DNA of 64,000 nt from Plasmopara viticola. Its lineage: Eukaryota > Oomycota > Peronosporomycetes > Peronosporales > Peronosporaceae. The stretch is from positions 186,001 through 250,000 of the forward strand of contig MBPM02000063.1 of NCBI GenBank assembly GCA_001695595.3, written 5' to 3'. Under the pieces are notes generated by a model. That model made no database searches and was not told the DNA's origin. It worked only from the letters and a program-made list of their open reading frames with translations. This document shows positions 31,345-41,770 of the stretch, one piece after another. Position 1 is the first letter of the stretch, and each line of letters opens with the position of its first letter. The position numbers and the translations under genes are program-made.

Positions 31345-31592
31345 TATCAGGGTTATGGGTTTCAGGTAACATACACAACTGAACCCAGTCCAATCCGAAC
31401 GGCGGTTTAATATAGTTTTTACTTTTTACGGTCAAAAATAATCACGTTATGTAGAATGATTGTTAAAAGTGTAAGCCTTAATATATCAATCACTTCCAGA
31501 TTTTCCTTCTTCTGCTCAAGTGTCTTCGCTTCGGTCCTTCTCCGCGCAGACTCTTCGCTTCTTCTCCTTCGTCCTCTTCAGCTCATTCAACA
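31345..31592 (+). repeat. 3' LTR of B-4 (type III)
   Basis: A 248-bp LTR from TATCAGGGTTATGGG to TTCAACA. It retains the AT-rich block deleted from the B-3 and B-6 5' LTRs. Confidence 0.9.
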
Positions 31593-31643
31593 ATATTTTC
31601 TAAGCATTTTGCCATCTACCGCTCAAATGGCCGTTCTTCATTA
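31593..31643 (+). repeat. 3' remnant of the A-6 5' LTR
   Basis: Only the last 51 bp of the family A LTR remain, from ATATT to CTTCATTA. The missing upstream part was displaced by B-4. The same junction recurs at 47769. Confidence 0.85.
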
Positions 31644-31658
31644 GGTTATGAGCCCAAG
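31644..31658 (+). other. Primer binding site of A-6 with embedded Gag ATG
   Basis: GGTTATGAGCCCAAG follows the LTR end CTTCATTA directly. Its complement GGGCTCATAACC is the anticodon stem-loop of initiator tRNA-Met. ATG at 31648-31650 opens the Gag frame. Confidence 0.9.
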
Positions 31659-32595
31659 CCCCGCAAACTCTGCCTTCTTCGCTCCCACCTCCGACACCGC
31701 CTTTGTCGCCACCATGGACGCAACGCCGAGCCGGATCAACAAGTTCGACGGAACGAATTTCCATACGTTGAAGTTCAAGAAGCGAATGGTGTTGGAGGAG
31801 CGCGACCTCAGCAAACTTGCGAACGGGGAGATAAAGCTTGAGCAGCTGAGTAACCCGATGAGCCAGTCGGCCTTTAAGTGTAAGGCCCGAAAGGTGCTGG
31901 CGATAATCTATCTTACGATGGAGGACTCGCAGGTGCCACTGGTTTGCTCTGCCAAGGTTGCGTATGATGCATGGCCAAGATTGGAGGGACACTCCGAGAA
32001 GAGGAGCCTGGCGAACAAGCTCTTCCTTCGTCGCAGGTTCTTCACGACGATGATGGAGGATGGCTACGGTGTGCTAGAGCACATCAACAAGCTCAAGACG
32101 TTGGCTAAGCACCTTGACGCAGTGGGCGCTCCAGTCAGTGAGAACGACTTGGTGATGATGCTTCTTGCAAGCCTTAGCGAGTCATACCAATTTCTTATCA
32201 CGGCGTTGGAGTCTAGAGCCGTCTCACTCAAGTGGTATCTGGTGACGTCGCGGCTTTTGCATAAGGATATGAAGCGCAAAGAACAATGCGGCAGCACTGA
32301 AGGCAGCGCGCCAGGCCACGTTTGAGCGTTCATGACAAGCGACAACGGACGGTGCAAGGGATGGCAACCTCCTGCTAAAACAAGCATATGTTATTACTGT
32401 GGGAAGCACGGACATTTTATCGCCAAGTGTCCAGTGCGAATTCGCGAGAACGCAGAGCGGCAGAAACCGCTACGAGCTCACGTAGCACAGAGTGAAGAAG
32501 ACTCTGGTGACTACCTTTTTCGGTTGGCGGCAGCGTGCGAGGTGTCAAGACAAGCAACGTGCGGCTGGTCAACTCGGGTGCGACACAGCACATGA
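31648..32595 (+). pseudogene. Gag of A-6
   Basis: The frame opens MSPSPANSAFFAPTSDT, with MDATPSRINKFDG at a GCCACCATGG second start, and continues through the Gag helices to APGHV, where a TGA interrupts. The same frame resumes with knuckle CYYCGKHGHFIAKC and is lost near DYLF just before the protease. A-9 carries a close copy of this gag. Confidence 0.88.
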
Positions 32596-32765
32596 CCTTC
32601 ACAAATAACTTCATGAAATACTATTCTAAGATTGCACTGATTGACGTACATCTTGCGGACAGTGTGGTTCAGGCGATTGGAACCAGTGACATTACAATGT
32701 CAATAACGACTTCGCGTGGAGTGAAAAAGGGGTGCTTACAAACGTGTGGCAAATCCCGAAGCTAA
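32535..32765 (+). pseudogene. Protease of A-6 with mutated active site
   Basis: The frame reads VRLVNSGATQHMTF where other family A copies have VWLVDSGATQHM. The catalytic Asp is Asn (GAC to AAC), so the aspartic protease should be dead. The frame continues DVHLADSVVQAIGTSDITM and slips near KKGCLQT. Confidence 0.87.
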
Positions 32766-33847
32766 CGCGGAACTTGTTCTCGGTTGGACGCCTTACGAAA
32801 GATGTGGGTCCAGTCAAGTTCGAATCCGACGGCTGCTTTGCGCAAGCAAAAGGTATTCGATGGAAACTTGTTGAACGTCAAGGCAGAAGCTTGTTTAAGC
32901 TCTGCATGACGCCACTGAAGACAGACGAGGTCAAGATGACAAGTTCGAATTGCTGCGTTGGAGACACCAATTCGTACCCCTGGCACCTTCGACTTGATCA
33001 TATTGGCCATGGCGGTTTTGGAGCCATCGTCAAAAAGGGTTACGGCACTGGCATTGGCATTTCGTCAGTAACGCAGTGGGAGCTTTATCATAGTTGTGCA
33101 CTGGGAAAGCAAACCCAAGCATCATACATGAAGTCGTCGCCAAACCGAGCAAAAGATGTGCTTAACGTCATTCACAGTGATGTATGTGGGCCAATGCGAA
33201 CCCCAACACATATCGGTGAGCGAAATTTTGTCACTTTCTTAGATGACAAGTCGCACATCTGCGCATTTACTTGCTTCGAAACAAGTCGGAAGTGACTGAC
33301 AAGTTCGATAAGTTGTTGCTTATACTGAGAAGCAAACGAATACGCGGGTCAAGCTGCTTCGAAGTGACAACGGTGGTGAGTACGCATCAGAAGCGATGGC
33401 CAAGTTTTGTGCTGATCGTTGCATCGTGCAGGAGTTCACGCCTTCATATACCCTTCAGCTTAAAGGTGTTGCCGAGCGCATGAACCGAACTTTGGTTGAG
33501 TGTGCTCGGTGTATGCTTGAGAATGCTGATCTGAATGAAGCATACGGGGGTGAGACCGATGATGACCGCAATTTTTTTCGAAACCGGTGCCCAACACGTG
33601 CTATTCGGCACGACAAGTCACCACATCAACTTTGGACTGGCGAAAAAGCGATTTTGGCAACCTTAAAGTCTTTAGTTTTCATGCTTACGTACATGTGCCA
33701 AAGAAAGACAGTCCAAGCTTGATGTTTGTTCGGTGCGATGTCGATTTCTTGGATATAGCGAGCACAGAAAGCGTATTGTTTCGAAACAATTCAAAGCGGT
33801 CGAGTGCTTGTGAGCCAAAGCGCACAGTTCATAAAGGACATTTCTGA
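32732..33847 (+). pseudogene. Integrase of A-6
   Basis: 32732-33295 has LTRNLFSVGRLTKDVGP, WHLRLDHIGHGG with YHSC (zinc region, partly altered) and HSDVCGPM. 33396-33722 has GVAERMNRTLVECARCML (Glu). The DNGGEY region is in a shifted frame at about 33370. The C-terminal RSPHQLW-like region and VHVPKK follow in other frames. It ends at GCGTTATAGT, the A-7 target. Confidence 0.83.
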
Positions 33848-34026
33848 CGGTGGAAGACTAAATAAGATGACAAAGAGCTACAACAGGATGCAACACCGAG
33901 TGACGATCACGAAGTGGAAGACTCAGCGGAAAAGTTTGACTTTGGGGTCCCTTTAGGCAAGCGACACCATTGGCGTGCGCAGTCACTGGACAATTTACAA
34001 AAGTTCCACGATTGAAGCGTTATAGT

Positions 34027-34305
34027 TGTTGTCGAAGATGCTTGTGATGAAACGCCTCGACCAGCGACTACATATCGGTAAGTACCGGTATCTGCAATCA
34101 GTTGATGACTGCTTGAAGGAGCGGGTTCAAGATGGGCAAAAGATCGATTTCGGGATGGGAAGATGGTTGCGCCCGGATGGTGAGTCGTTCTGTTCGGCTT
34201 AGACAAATCATTGGCTTTGAGGTAGCATGTAGTTGCGAACTAAGGACCTTATAAATATATTCACTTTGCATTTTGCCAACTAGTGCCACTTCGACCTTTT
34301 CAATA
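34027..34305 (+). repeat. 5' LTR of A-7
   Basis: A 279-bp LTR from TGTTGTCGAAGATGC to TTTTCAATA. The PBS after it is slightly decayed (AGTCATGAGCCCAAG) but keeps the ATG. Confidence 0.92.
34250..34277 (+). promoter_or_regulatory. LTR core promoter with oomycete Inr-FPR
   Basis: TATAAATATAT is followed by TCACTTTGCATTTTGCC at 34261-34277. The latter fits the oomycete initiator plus flanking promoter region consensus (TCAYTYYNCAWTTTNYY) at every position. Transcription would start about 45 bp before the PBS. Confidence 0.75.
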
Positions 34306-34309
34306 AGTC

Positions 34310-34920
34310 ATGAGCCCAAGCCCCGCCGACTCTGCCTCCCCCTTCTCTGACTCTGTCTTCGCCACCATGGACGCGTCTATGCCAAGTCGAATCAACAATT
34401 TCGACGGCACCAACTTTAAAGCTGGAAGTTCAAGATGCAGATGGTACTTGAGGAGTGGGACCTGTGAGAAGTCGCAAGTGGTGAGATCAAGCTGGAGCAC
34501 TGCACGAATGCGATGGACCAGTCGACTTACAAGAGGAAGTCTCGGAAAGCGCTAGCGATAACGTGGCTTGCGATGGAAGACTCGCAACTGCCACTGGTCC
34601 GGTCGTCAAGTGGTGCGCATGATGCATGGTCGCGAGTGGAAGGACACTTTGAGAAGAGGAGCCTCGCAAACAAGCTCTTAGCTCAAGACGCTAGCGGAGC
34701 AGCTCGATGCTGTGGGTGCCCCGGTGAGCGAGGACGACTTAGTTATTACGCTTCTTGGGAGTCTTAATGACTCGTACCAGTTTCTCATTACTGCATTGGA
34801 ATCTCGTGCAGACACTTTGACTTGGGAGCTGGTGACGTCTCGACTTCTCCATGAGGATATGAAGCGCTAGGAGTAGGGCGGCGATGGAGCTGCGTCTGGC
34901 CAAGCGCTCATGATGAAGGA
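34310..34920 (+). pseudogene. Gag of A-7
   Basis: It starts MSPSPADSASPFSDSV at the PBS ATG, with MDASMPSRINNFDG at a GCCACCATGG site. It slips at FKAGS, and has TGA in place of Trp in DLWEV (34465-34467). The native frame is recovered at DQSTYKRKSRKALAI. About 40 codons are deleted after LANKLL, and TAG stops follow near 34870. A-5 shares all but the deletion. Confidence 0.87.
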
Positions 34921-35330
34921 TGCGAAGCGCAATGAACGACCGGCGAAGAAGACTGGTGTGTGCCATAATTGCGGTAAACAAGGACACTAAATCGGAGATT
35001 GCCCCTCGCGAGACCAGAATGATGCTGAGCGATATCGATCGCAGCGGGCAAACGTCGCGTAGATTGAAGATTCTGGTGACTATCTTTTCTCGGTCGGCGG
35101 TAGCAGTGGCTCTGTCAAGCCGAATGACGTCTGGCTGGTCGACTCGGGGGCGACTCAGCATATGACAAGTTCCAAGAAGTTCATGAGGAGCTATAAGACT
35201 CTTCTTGTATCGACGTACATCTGACAGACGACGGCGTCGTACAAGCTATTGGCAGCGGTGACACTGTGACGGCTATGATGACGTCGCACGGAATTAAGAA
35301 GGGTGTGTTGACAAATGTGTGGCACATCCC
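34921..35330 (+). pseudogene. Zinc knuckle and protease of A-7
   Basis: The knuckle region reads CHNCGKQGH followed by a stop. The protease VWLVDSGATQHMT is recognisable in the frame ending near 35165. A slip and TGA follow at DVHLTDDG, as in A-5. The MTSHGIKKGVLTNVWHIPM segment is at 35280-35335. Confidence 0.8.
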
Positions 35331-36368
35331 CATGTTGTCGAGAAATTTGTTTCAGTTGGACGCTTTACCAAGGACGTCGGGCCTGTTGTTTTCGACAAGG
35401 AGGGATGCTTTGCCGAAACAAAAGGTGTCATGTGGAAAATTGGTGCGCGCGAAGGAAAAGGATCATTTCGGCTGCACATGACTCCAGTTGCTCGTGAAGA
35501 AGCAAATACGGTCAAGACTTTGACGTGCAACGAGGACGCCTCATATTTGTGGCATCTTCGACTTGGTCATATTAGTCACGACAGGCTGAACGCAATCGTG
35601 AGGAAGAATCTCGCCATTGGAATCGACATTACGTCTGTGAACAAGTGGGAGATTTGTGATGGTTGTGCACTGGGTAAGCAGACTCGTGTACGCTTCCAAT
35701 CGATGTCGACGGATCGAGCGAATAAGCTTTTGGAGGTTATACACAGCGATGTGTGCAGTCCCATGCAGTCTCCAACGTTTGGTGGCAAGCGCTACTTCGT
35801 GACGTTCATCGACGACAAGTCAAGATAATGCGTCGTCTACCTGATCAAGAGCAAGTCAGAAGTCGTGGACAAGTTCGCCAATTTTGTGGCATTTGCAGAA
35901 AAGCAGACCGGCAAACGTGTAAAATCTCTTCGCAGTGACAACGGTGGCGAGTATGCATCCACGAAAATGGCCAATTTTTGCTCGGATAATGGGATTGTGC
36001 TTAAGTATACGCCGCCGTACACACCTCAGGTTAACGGAGCTGCGGAGCGTATGAATCGGATGCTTGTGGAATGCGCAAGGTGCATGTTGGAGCACGCGGG
36101 CCTTGCCAAACACTACTGGGGAGAAGCAGTTATGACAACAAAGTTTCTTCGACAAACGGTGTCCATCGCGCACCAAACGTCACCTTTCGAGCTTTGGACA
36201 GCCAAGAAACCGCTATTGGCCAACTTAAATGTGTTTGGTTGTCACGCGTTCGTGCATGTTCCGAAAGAAAAGCGCTCGAAACTGGATGCGAAAGCAATTT
36301 TGTGTCGATTTTTGGGCTACTCGAAGAACCAAAAGACGTATCGTTTTGAAGAATTGTCGACTGGTTGA
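35319..36368 (+). pseudogene. Integrase of A-7
   Basis: 35319-35828 has FVSVGRFTKDVGPVVFDKEG, WHLRLGHISHDR, CDGCALGKQTRVRF, HSDVCSPM and FVTFIDDKSR, then TAA. The rest resumes at 35865 with RSDNGGEYAST and GAAERMNRMLVECARCML, so the DDE residues are present on both sides of the stop. FGCHAFVHVPKEKRSKLDA follows to a TGA after LSTG. Confidence 0.88.
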
Positions 36369-36509
36369 ATCGTCATGATTCGTGATGCTCAGTTCAAAGA
36401 AGACGCTTTCGACAGTGGAAGAACGACTTTCGAAAATAAAAGCACTATTATCGAGATTCATGATGAGGATGAAGGAACATCGACGGACGATGAAAACGAG
36501 TTTGAGAAA
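36369..36509 (+). pseudogene. IN-RT linker of A-7, left part
   Basis: The acidic linker (EERLSKIKA in one frame, DENEFEK in another) runs up to the B-5 insertion. The next codons (EQDETHDAST) are found at 41160 after B-5. Confidence 0.75.
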
Positions 36510-36816
36510 TGCTAGATTTCTGAAGCGAAGAAGTGGGGAGCGAAGCTTGCGGGGAGCGAAGAGCGAAGAAGGCACTTAGTTCTGAAGGAAGATTCGAAAG
36601 TGATTTATTTAATGTTAGTTCTAGCTGATGAGACATGCACTAGCTCTTCCTATCATTTAGTCCGTCTAATCACAATCACTCCTTACTCGTCCGATCATCC
36701 TGCTCGTCCAATCGACGTGCGATCGTATTGGACCATTTCGGGATAGCCGGTTAATTGTTACAGCTGGAACATGGGTAAAGCTGGTACATTGAACCATAAA
36801 CCGGTTGCCCTCAACA
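36510..36816 (-). repeat. 3' LTR of B-5 (type II)
   Basis: A 307-bp LTR from TGTTGAGGGCAACCGG at 36816 to TAGCA at 36510. It contains a short repeat of GAAC/ATGGGTA-type units shared with its partner. Confidence 0.93.
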
Positions 36817-36830
36817 CGCCCCCTCAATGC
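36817..36830 (-). other. Polypurine tract of B-5
   Basis: The minus strand reads GCATTGAGGGGGCG directly before the 3' LTR. The same tract precedes the B-4 LTR. It would prime plus-strand DNA synthesis. Confidence 0.8.
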
Positions 36831-37305
36831 GTACACGCGTGGATGCCGAGAGCTGTCGTTATGTCCTTGTGACGTGGTTCTGAAAGAGCCTTGGTTATGA
36901 TGTCCGCGAGCATGATGGCTGTCTCGCAGTACTCCAGCTTGACTTCACCGCGTTTGACTTCATCGCGAATGTGATGGTACTTGATGACAATGTGCTTGGC
37001 ACGTCCATGGTTCACTGGATTCTTCGTCATCTTGATGCATGACTGATTGTCCTCGAAGATCTTGAGTTCTGGCGTGATCTCATTCGCAGCCGTCAAAATC
37101 TCGTGCAGGAGATCCACTCGCCTTCTTGAATAGCCAGACTTAAAGCGATGTACTCTGCTTCGCTGGTAGAGAGCGACACACTTGACTGCTTCTTGCTACC
37201 CCAGACGATGGGTGCGCCCATCAATATGATCGCGTAGCCCGAAGTCGACTTGCGGTCCGAGTGGTCGCCTGCCCAGTCTACGTCCGAGTATGCGCGGAAG
37301 TCCAC
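36824..37305 (-). pseudogene. RNase H of B-5
   Basis: 37093-37305 has FRAYSDVDWAGDHSDRKSTSGYA and LSTSEAEYIALSLAIQEGEW. After a slip, 36824-37117 has LKIFEDNQSCIKMTKNPVNH, YHHIRDEVKRGEV and YCETAIMLADIITKALSEPRH. RH acidic residues are kept; only the frame is broken. Confidence 0.87.
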
Positions 37306-37422
37306 TATGTTTCCGGGCTTAAAACAGAGTCCATGCGACTTGGTTCCTTGGAGGTAGCGGAGAATTCTCTTGACTGCAGTCTAATGCTCGTCTTGAGGGT
37401 TTTCCATAAACCGCGACGCATA

Positions 37423-38543
37423 TCAAACGGCAAAGGCGATATCCGGGCGAGTCGCTGTCATTAGATGCATAAGTGCACCGATTGCTTCACGGAACGAAAC
37501 GCTTGTTGCTGTCGGCTTGTCACTTTGAACAAGTCGAGTGCTTGGATCCACCGGGCTCACAACGGACTTGCTGTCGTGCATGCCGAAGCGCTCGAGTATG
37601 TCTTCGATGTAGCGCCGCTGGCACACTGTCACACTGCCGTCAGGGGTTTTCACCAGCTCCATACCCAGGAAGAAGACGCATTCACCGCTATCCGTCATCT
37701 CGAAGCGCGTCTTCAAGTCATTCTTGGTGCGCGGGACAAGGTCGGTCGAGCTTCCTGTGACGAGTACATCGTCGACGTAAACCAGAAGTTGTACGCAGTG
37801 GACATTCACAATCTTGATGTATAGGCAGGGATCAAAAGCTAAATTTAAAAGCCGATGGAGCACACGAACTCATCGAAGGTCTCGTTCCAAACTCGCGAGG
37901 CTTGCTTGAGTCCATAGATAGCCTTAACCAGCTCGAGACAGTCGAAGTCATCATCGAGCTCAACTCCTTCCGGCGTTGCGCAAAACACTTGCTCCTTCAT
38001 GACGCCGTACAAGAATGCTGTCACCACATCCAATTGGTCAAGAGGCTAGTCGAAGTACTTGGCGATCGCAATGACCATTCGCAAAGTCACGTGCTTAATA
38101 ACAGGCGAGAATGTCTCCGTGTAGTCGATGCCGTACTTTTGCTTGAACCCCTTTGCAACGAGACGCGCTTTATACTTCTTAATCGACCCATCAGCTTTGC
38201 GCTTGATCTTGAATACCCATTTGGTTCCAATGGCGCGTTGTCCATTCGGTACTTTTGCCGCTCGAAATACTCCACGAAGTCGCATCGACTTAAGCTCTCC
38301 TTGAATGGCTTTGCACCAGTGCACCTGTTTCGGTCCATTAACTACGTCTTGATATGTCGTTGGCTCGGAAAGGTCAGTAATTTCCACAGCGTTAGCGCTT
38401 GCTCGCCATGATCTAGCCACTGGAGACGTGCCGTCTTCATGCACTTGGCCGTCTTTTTCTTCTTCATTCACTGTAGTGGGTAAGCCTGGTCGGCGTTTAG
38501 CTTGAGGCTGAACGGGATCTTCGTGGGCACTTGCTTCTTCCAA
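37423..38543 (-). pseudogene. Reverse transcriptase of B-5
   Basis: 38046-38543 has KWVFKIKRKADGSIKKYKAR, YTETFSPVIKHVTLRMV and ends at TAG where the Trp of the GWPLDQLD motif is expected. 37845-38033 continues MDVVTAFLYGVMKEQVFC and YGLKQASRVWNETF. 37423-37863 has LLVYVDDVLVTGSS (catalytic YVDD) and TATRPDIAFAV followed by a stop. All core motifs exist, split by two stops and a slip. Confidence 0.88.
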
Positions 38544-38923
38544 ACCAATGTTATGACTCGTTGAGCGCGTATTTGAGATCCTGTTGCGCGAGCTTGAGTG
38601 GTTGGGCTTGGGCTTTCCTGTGTATTTGAACTCCGTCGGTCTTCAGTCGTCGATATCGAGAGAGTCGAATCATGGTCGTCATCGTCTGAGCCTTCCGCAA
38701 AGTTGCCGAAGCTTGATTCGTCAAAGTTGACGTCGCGACTGATCACTACCTTTCCGGCTTCGATGTCGAAGACGCGGTATGCCTTAGAACGTTCCTCGTA
38801 GCCAATGAAAATTCCCTCACGAGCCTTAGCGTCCCACTTGAGTCGTTTTTCTCTTGTTGTTAGGATGAAAGCCTTGCACCCAGATACTCGCATGTGTTTG
38901 ACGCTTGGCTTGGTCTTGTACAC
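38468..38923 (-). pseudogene. Integrase C-terminal part and linker of B-5
   Basis: The frame has [28 protein letters not shown]-like AREGIFIGYEERSKAYRVF and DVNFDESSFG, then the acidic and Ser-rich linker. It overlaps the RT N-terminal frame with a shift near 38500. Confidence 0.8.
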
Positions 38924-39996
38924 GGGCGTTTTGGCGGGATTTTCGGAGACACTAGTCGGTTTTTGATGTAAATCGCTGCCATTGCCGCTTCAGCACAAAA
39001 CGTTTTGTCCAAACCAGCGCAATGTAACATGCTGCGACCAATTGTAACAATAGTCTGGATGGCTCGCTCTGCAGTGCCGTTTGTCTGGTGCGCGTAGCGT
39101 ACTGTGGGCTGTACCTCGGTGCCATAATCGTCGTAAAAATTTAGTAGGGAGTTGTTCGCGGACTCCTTGGCCCTGTCATGACGCACAAACTTGACCTTGG
39201 CACTGAACTGCTTCTCAACCTTGAGAATGTACTTGCGCAGACAGTCTTCACTTTTCGACTTGGCGCGCAAACAGAATCCAGCCATACACCCACTTGCCTC
39301 GTCCGCGATGATCAGCAAATATCTGCTGTCACCAAGCGACTCGTGCTCCATTGGCCCACAGTTATCGAAGTGTAGAAACTCAAACGGGGCATACTTGGGC
39401 TTGCTTGGATTGCTCGGGAATGGTTTTTGGACCATCTTCCTTTGCTGGCATCCTCGGCACAGACCAGGTGACTTATACGGTGGCTTGGCGTCCTTGATCA
39501 TGTTGCAGTCGATCATTTTGCAAAGGATATCGACCGGAGCATGACCCATGTGAGCGTGCAAGTCCACACCGCTACCTTGCACGACTGCATTGGCACAGCG
39601 TCGCGGCGTTCGAAGCCAGTAGAGTCCGTTGATGAGGTCCGCAGTCGCAACAACTTGTTTGGACTTCTTGCGAGCAACGTGCATCTTGGACCCGTCAAAT
39701 ACGACCTGGACCTGGCCACTCTTGTTGATCTGCGAAATTGACAGCAGATTCTTGCTTATGATTGGCACGTAGAGCGCATCCTTTATTTTGATTTCACGCT
39801 CGTTGCCGTTAAATAGAACCACCCGTTCGATGATGGTCCCTACGCCCTTGATTTCAGCCTTGTTACCGTCAGCAATAGACAATTCGCCTTCGTGGTCTTC
39901 ATGAAGCACGGCGAACTTGGTCTTGTCGTTGCATATGTGATGCGTGGCACCACTTTCAATGGCCCAGAGTCCCGATGCGTTGCTCGTCGTTGACAT
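38860..39996 (-). pseudogene. Protease and integrase core of B-5 (378-residue frame)
   Basis: The protease site reads [13 protein letters not shown], with Asp replaced by Glu. Integrase follows with [47 protein letters not shown] (first Asp), [10 protein letters not shown] (second Asp, family form HDGAREF altered) and [16 protein letters not shown] (Glu). It slips in the C-terminal region at [10 protein letters not shown]. The integrase core is one of the few in a single frame. Confidence 0.88.
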
Positions 39997-40134
39997 GCCG
40001 CATTCCAGCGAGACTGCGAAGGCGACTCGATCGTCGTAGTCGTTGTAGTTGTTAGGTTACTGAACATTGTTAGCCACGCGTCCACGGTTGTTGCCGCCGC
40101 GCTTAGGGCCTCGATTCTCGTCCTTCTGCTTGGT

Positions 40135-40844
40135 CTAGAACCGCTCAGTCGAGTGCCCTAATTTTCCGCAGCACGTGCACTGGCGAGGCTCCCGATCAGT
40201 GCTGAACGCACGCGCCGCGTCTTCAGTCTTGATCGCCTGAGTCTTCTCGCCCTGCCGCTTGATATGCTCATTCGTGAGCACCTTGACAACGTCTTGTGTT
40301 TCCAGCTCCGCAGTGCTCATCTCCAAGTTCAACACCACATTCTCGTAGCTTTTGCGGAGACTGCGCAGCAAGCAGATCGCCACGTCCTCGTCCTTCATCT
40401 TGGCGCCAATGCTGCTGAGCTTGGCGCTGATGTTGAGGACCTCGTTGCAATGTTGTAGCACATTGCCACCATCCGACATCTCCATGCTGAAGAGCTGTCG
40501 CTTGAGATAGATGCGACCAGCCTTCTGGGATCCACCGTTAAGTGTCTTCACACGCACCCATGCGACCCATGCTTCCTCGCAGTCATCGACGACGTGATGG
40601 TAGTCCGCGTCCATGTGGAGCAGCATAAGTCTAATGGCGATGTTGTTGAGCTTGACGTACTCATCCTTGGAACGAGAGTCGGTGAAGGTAGGAGTCGTCT
40701 GGCGATTCACCACATGCCACGTTGACTTAGTCAGGAACATGTCACGCATGTAGCTACCACGTCACGTAGTTGTCTTTGTTGAATTTGTCGATGGAGACTT
40801 TGGTGAAAACGTCTTGCGCAGTGAACATGATAGTTAAGCTCATA
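40135..40844 (-). pseudogene. Gag of B-5
   Basis: The open frame 40135-40749 has [21 protein letters not shown], the helical Gag and knuckle [14 protein letters not shown], where the last Cys is Phe and the following Trp codon is TAG. Upstream of 40749 the N-terminal [11 protein letters not shown] part is in another frame, starting at the PBS ATG. Confidence 0.85.
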
Positions 40845-40847
40845 ACC

Positions 40848-41154
40848 TGTTGGATTTTTGAAGCGAAGAAGTGGGGGGCGAAGCTTGCGGGGAGCGAAGA
40901 GCGAAGAAGGCACTTAGTTCTGAAGGAAGATTCAAAAGTGATTTATTTAATGTTAATTGTAGCTGATGAGACATGCACTAGCTCTTCCTACCATCTAGTC
41001 CGTCTGATTACAATCATTTTTTACTCGTCCAATCATCCTGCTCGTCCAATCAACGTGCGATGGTATTGGACCGGTTCGGGCTAACCGGTTAATGGGTACA
41101 GCTGGAACATGGGTACAGCTGGTACATTGTACCATAAACCGGTTGCCCTCAACA
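40848..41154 (-). repeat. 5' LTR of B-5 (type II)
   Basis: A 307-bp LTR from TGTTGAGGGCAACCGG at 41154 to ATCCAACA at 40848, followed by a PBS reading GGTTATGAGCTTAA. Confidence 0.93.
40925..40941 (-). promoter_or_regulatory. Inr-like start region in type II B LTR
   Basis: The minus strand reads TCACTTTTGAATCTTCC, with an AT-rich stretch (CATTAAATAAA) just upstream. The TCAYTYY initiator part matches. The FPR part is degenerate. Confidence 0.5.
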
Positions 41155-41770
41155 AGCAAGAGCAGGATGAGACACACGACGCAAGTACGGACTTCGAATT
41201 GGGAAGCAAGCACACTCGTACTCAATCTTTGGAAAAGGTGACTGAAGTTTTGCAACCCAAGCGTCATGTGCCCAAACACCAACGCTCGACACTCGAAGAA
41301 ATGTTGGCTCTGGCTACAATTCGCGAAGAGGGCTAGGAAGCCGCCCACGTCGTGTATTCAGTGGGAGAAATGCCGACAACGTTCAAGTCGGCGATGGAAT
41401 CCAGTGACGCGGGCTAATGGAAAGCTGCATGCGATTTGGAGCTAAAGTTACTCCACAAGAACAAGACTTGGGATGTTGTTCCTCTGCCTAAGGGATGCAA
41501 AGCGATCGGCTGCAGATGGGTGTTTCGAGTCAAGGAAAACCAAGATGAGCTTATCGAGCGGTTCAAGGCGCGACTCGTTGCCAAGGGATTTTCACAAAAG
41601 TTTGGAGTTGATATGAGGAGACATTTGCGCCTGTGGTGAAGTTTACTTCAATTCGCATCGCGTTGAGTATGGCTGCCAAGTACGGTTTGACGCTGCACCA
41701 GTTGGACGTGAAGACTGCTTTTTTAAACGGAGTTCTGGATGCAGCAGCCTGAAGGATATGTGAGCGAAAA
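41155..41770 (+). pseudogene. IN-RT linker and RT N-terminal part of A-7
   Basis: 41155-41336 has EQDETHDASTDFELGSKH and LEEMLALATIREEG then TAG. 41436-41639 has [36 protein letters not shown] and KGFSQKFGVD, then a slip before the EETFAP motif. [12 protein letters not shown] follows with a small deletion before QQPEGYVSEN. A-8 is inserted right after. Confidence 0.85.

Larger units (their letters stand above)
30394..31592 (+). mobile_element. Family B element B-4, 3' part
   Basis: The plus strand holds RT end, RH, polypurine tract and 3' LTR. Its 5' part is cut off by the A-5 LTR. Its right end (CAACA at 31592) sits inside the 5' LTR of A-6, next to ATATT. Confidence 0.9.
36510..41154 (-). 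mobile_element. Complete family B element B-5 (type II LTRs)
   Basis: Both LTRs are 307 bp (36510-36816 and 40848-41154), with PBS and polypurine tract present. Flanks are AGAAA (36505-36509) and AGCAA (41155-41159), a 5-bp duplication with one mismatch. By eye the LTRs differ at about 25 positions, so it is old despite being structurally complete. Confidence 0.95.
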
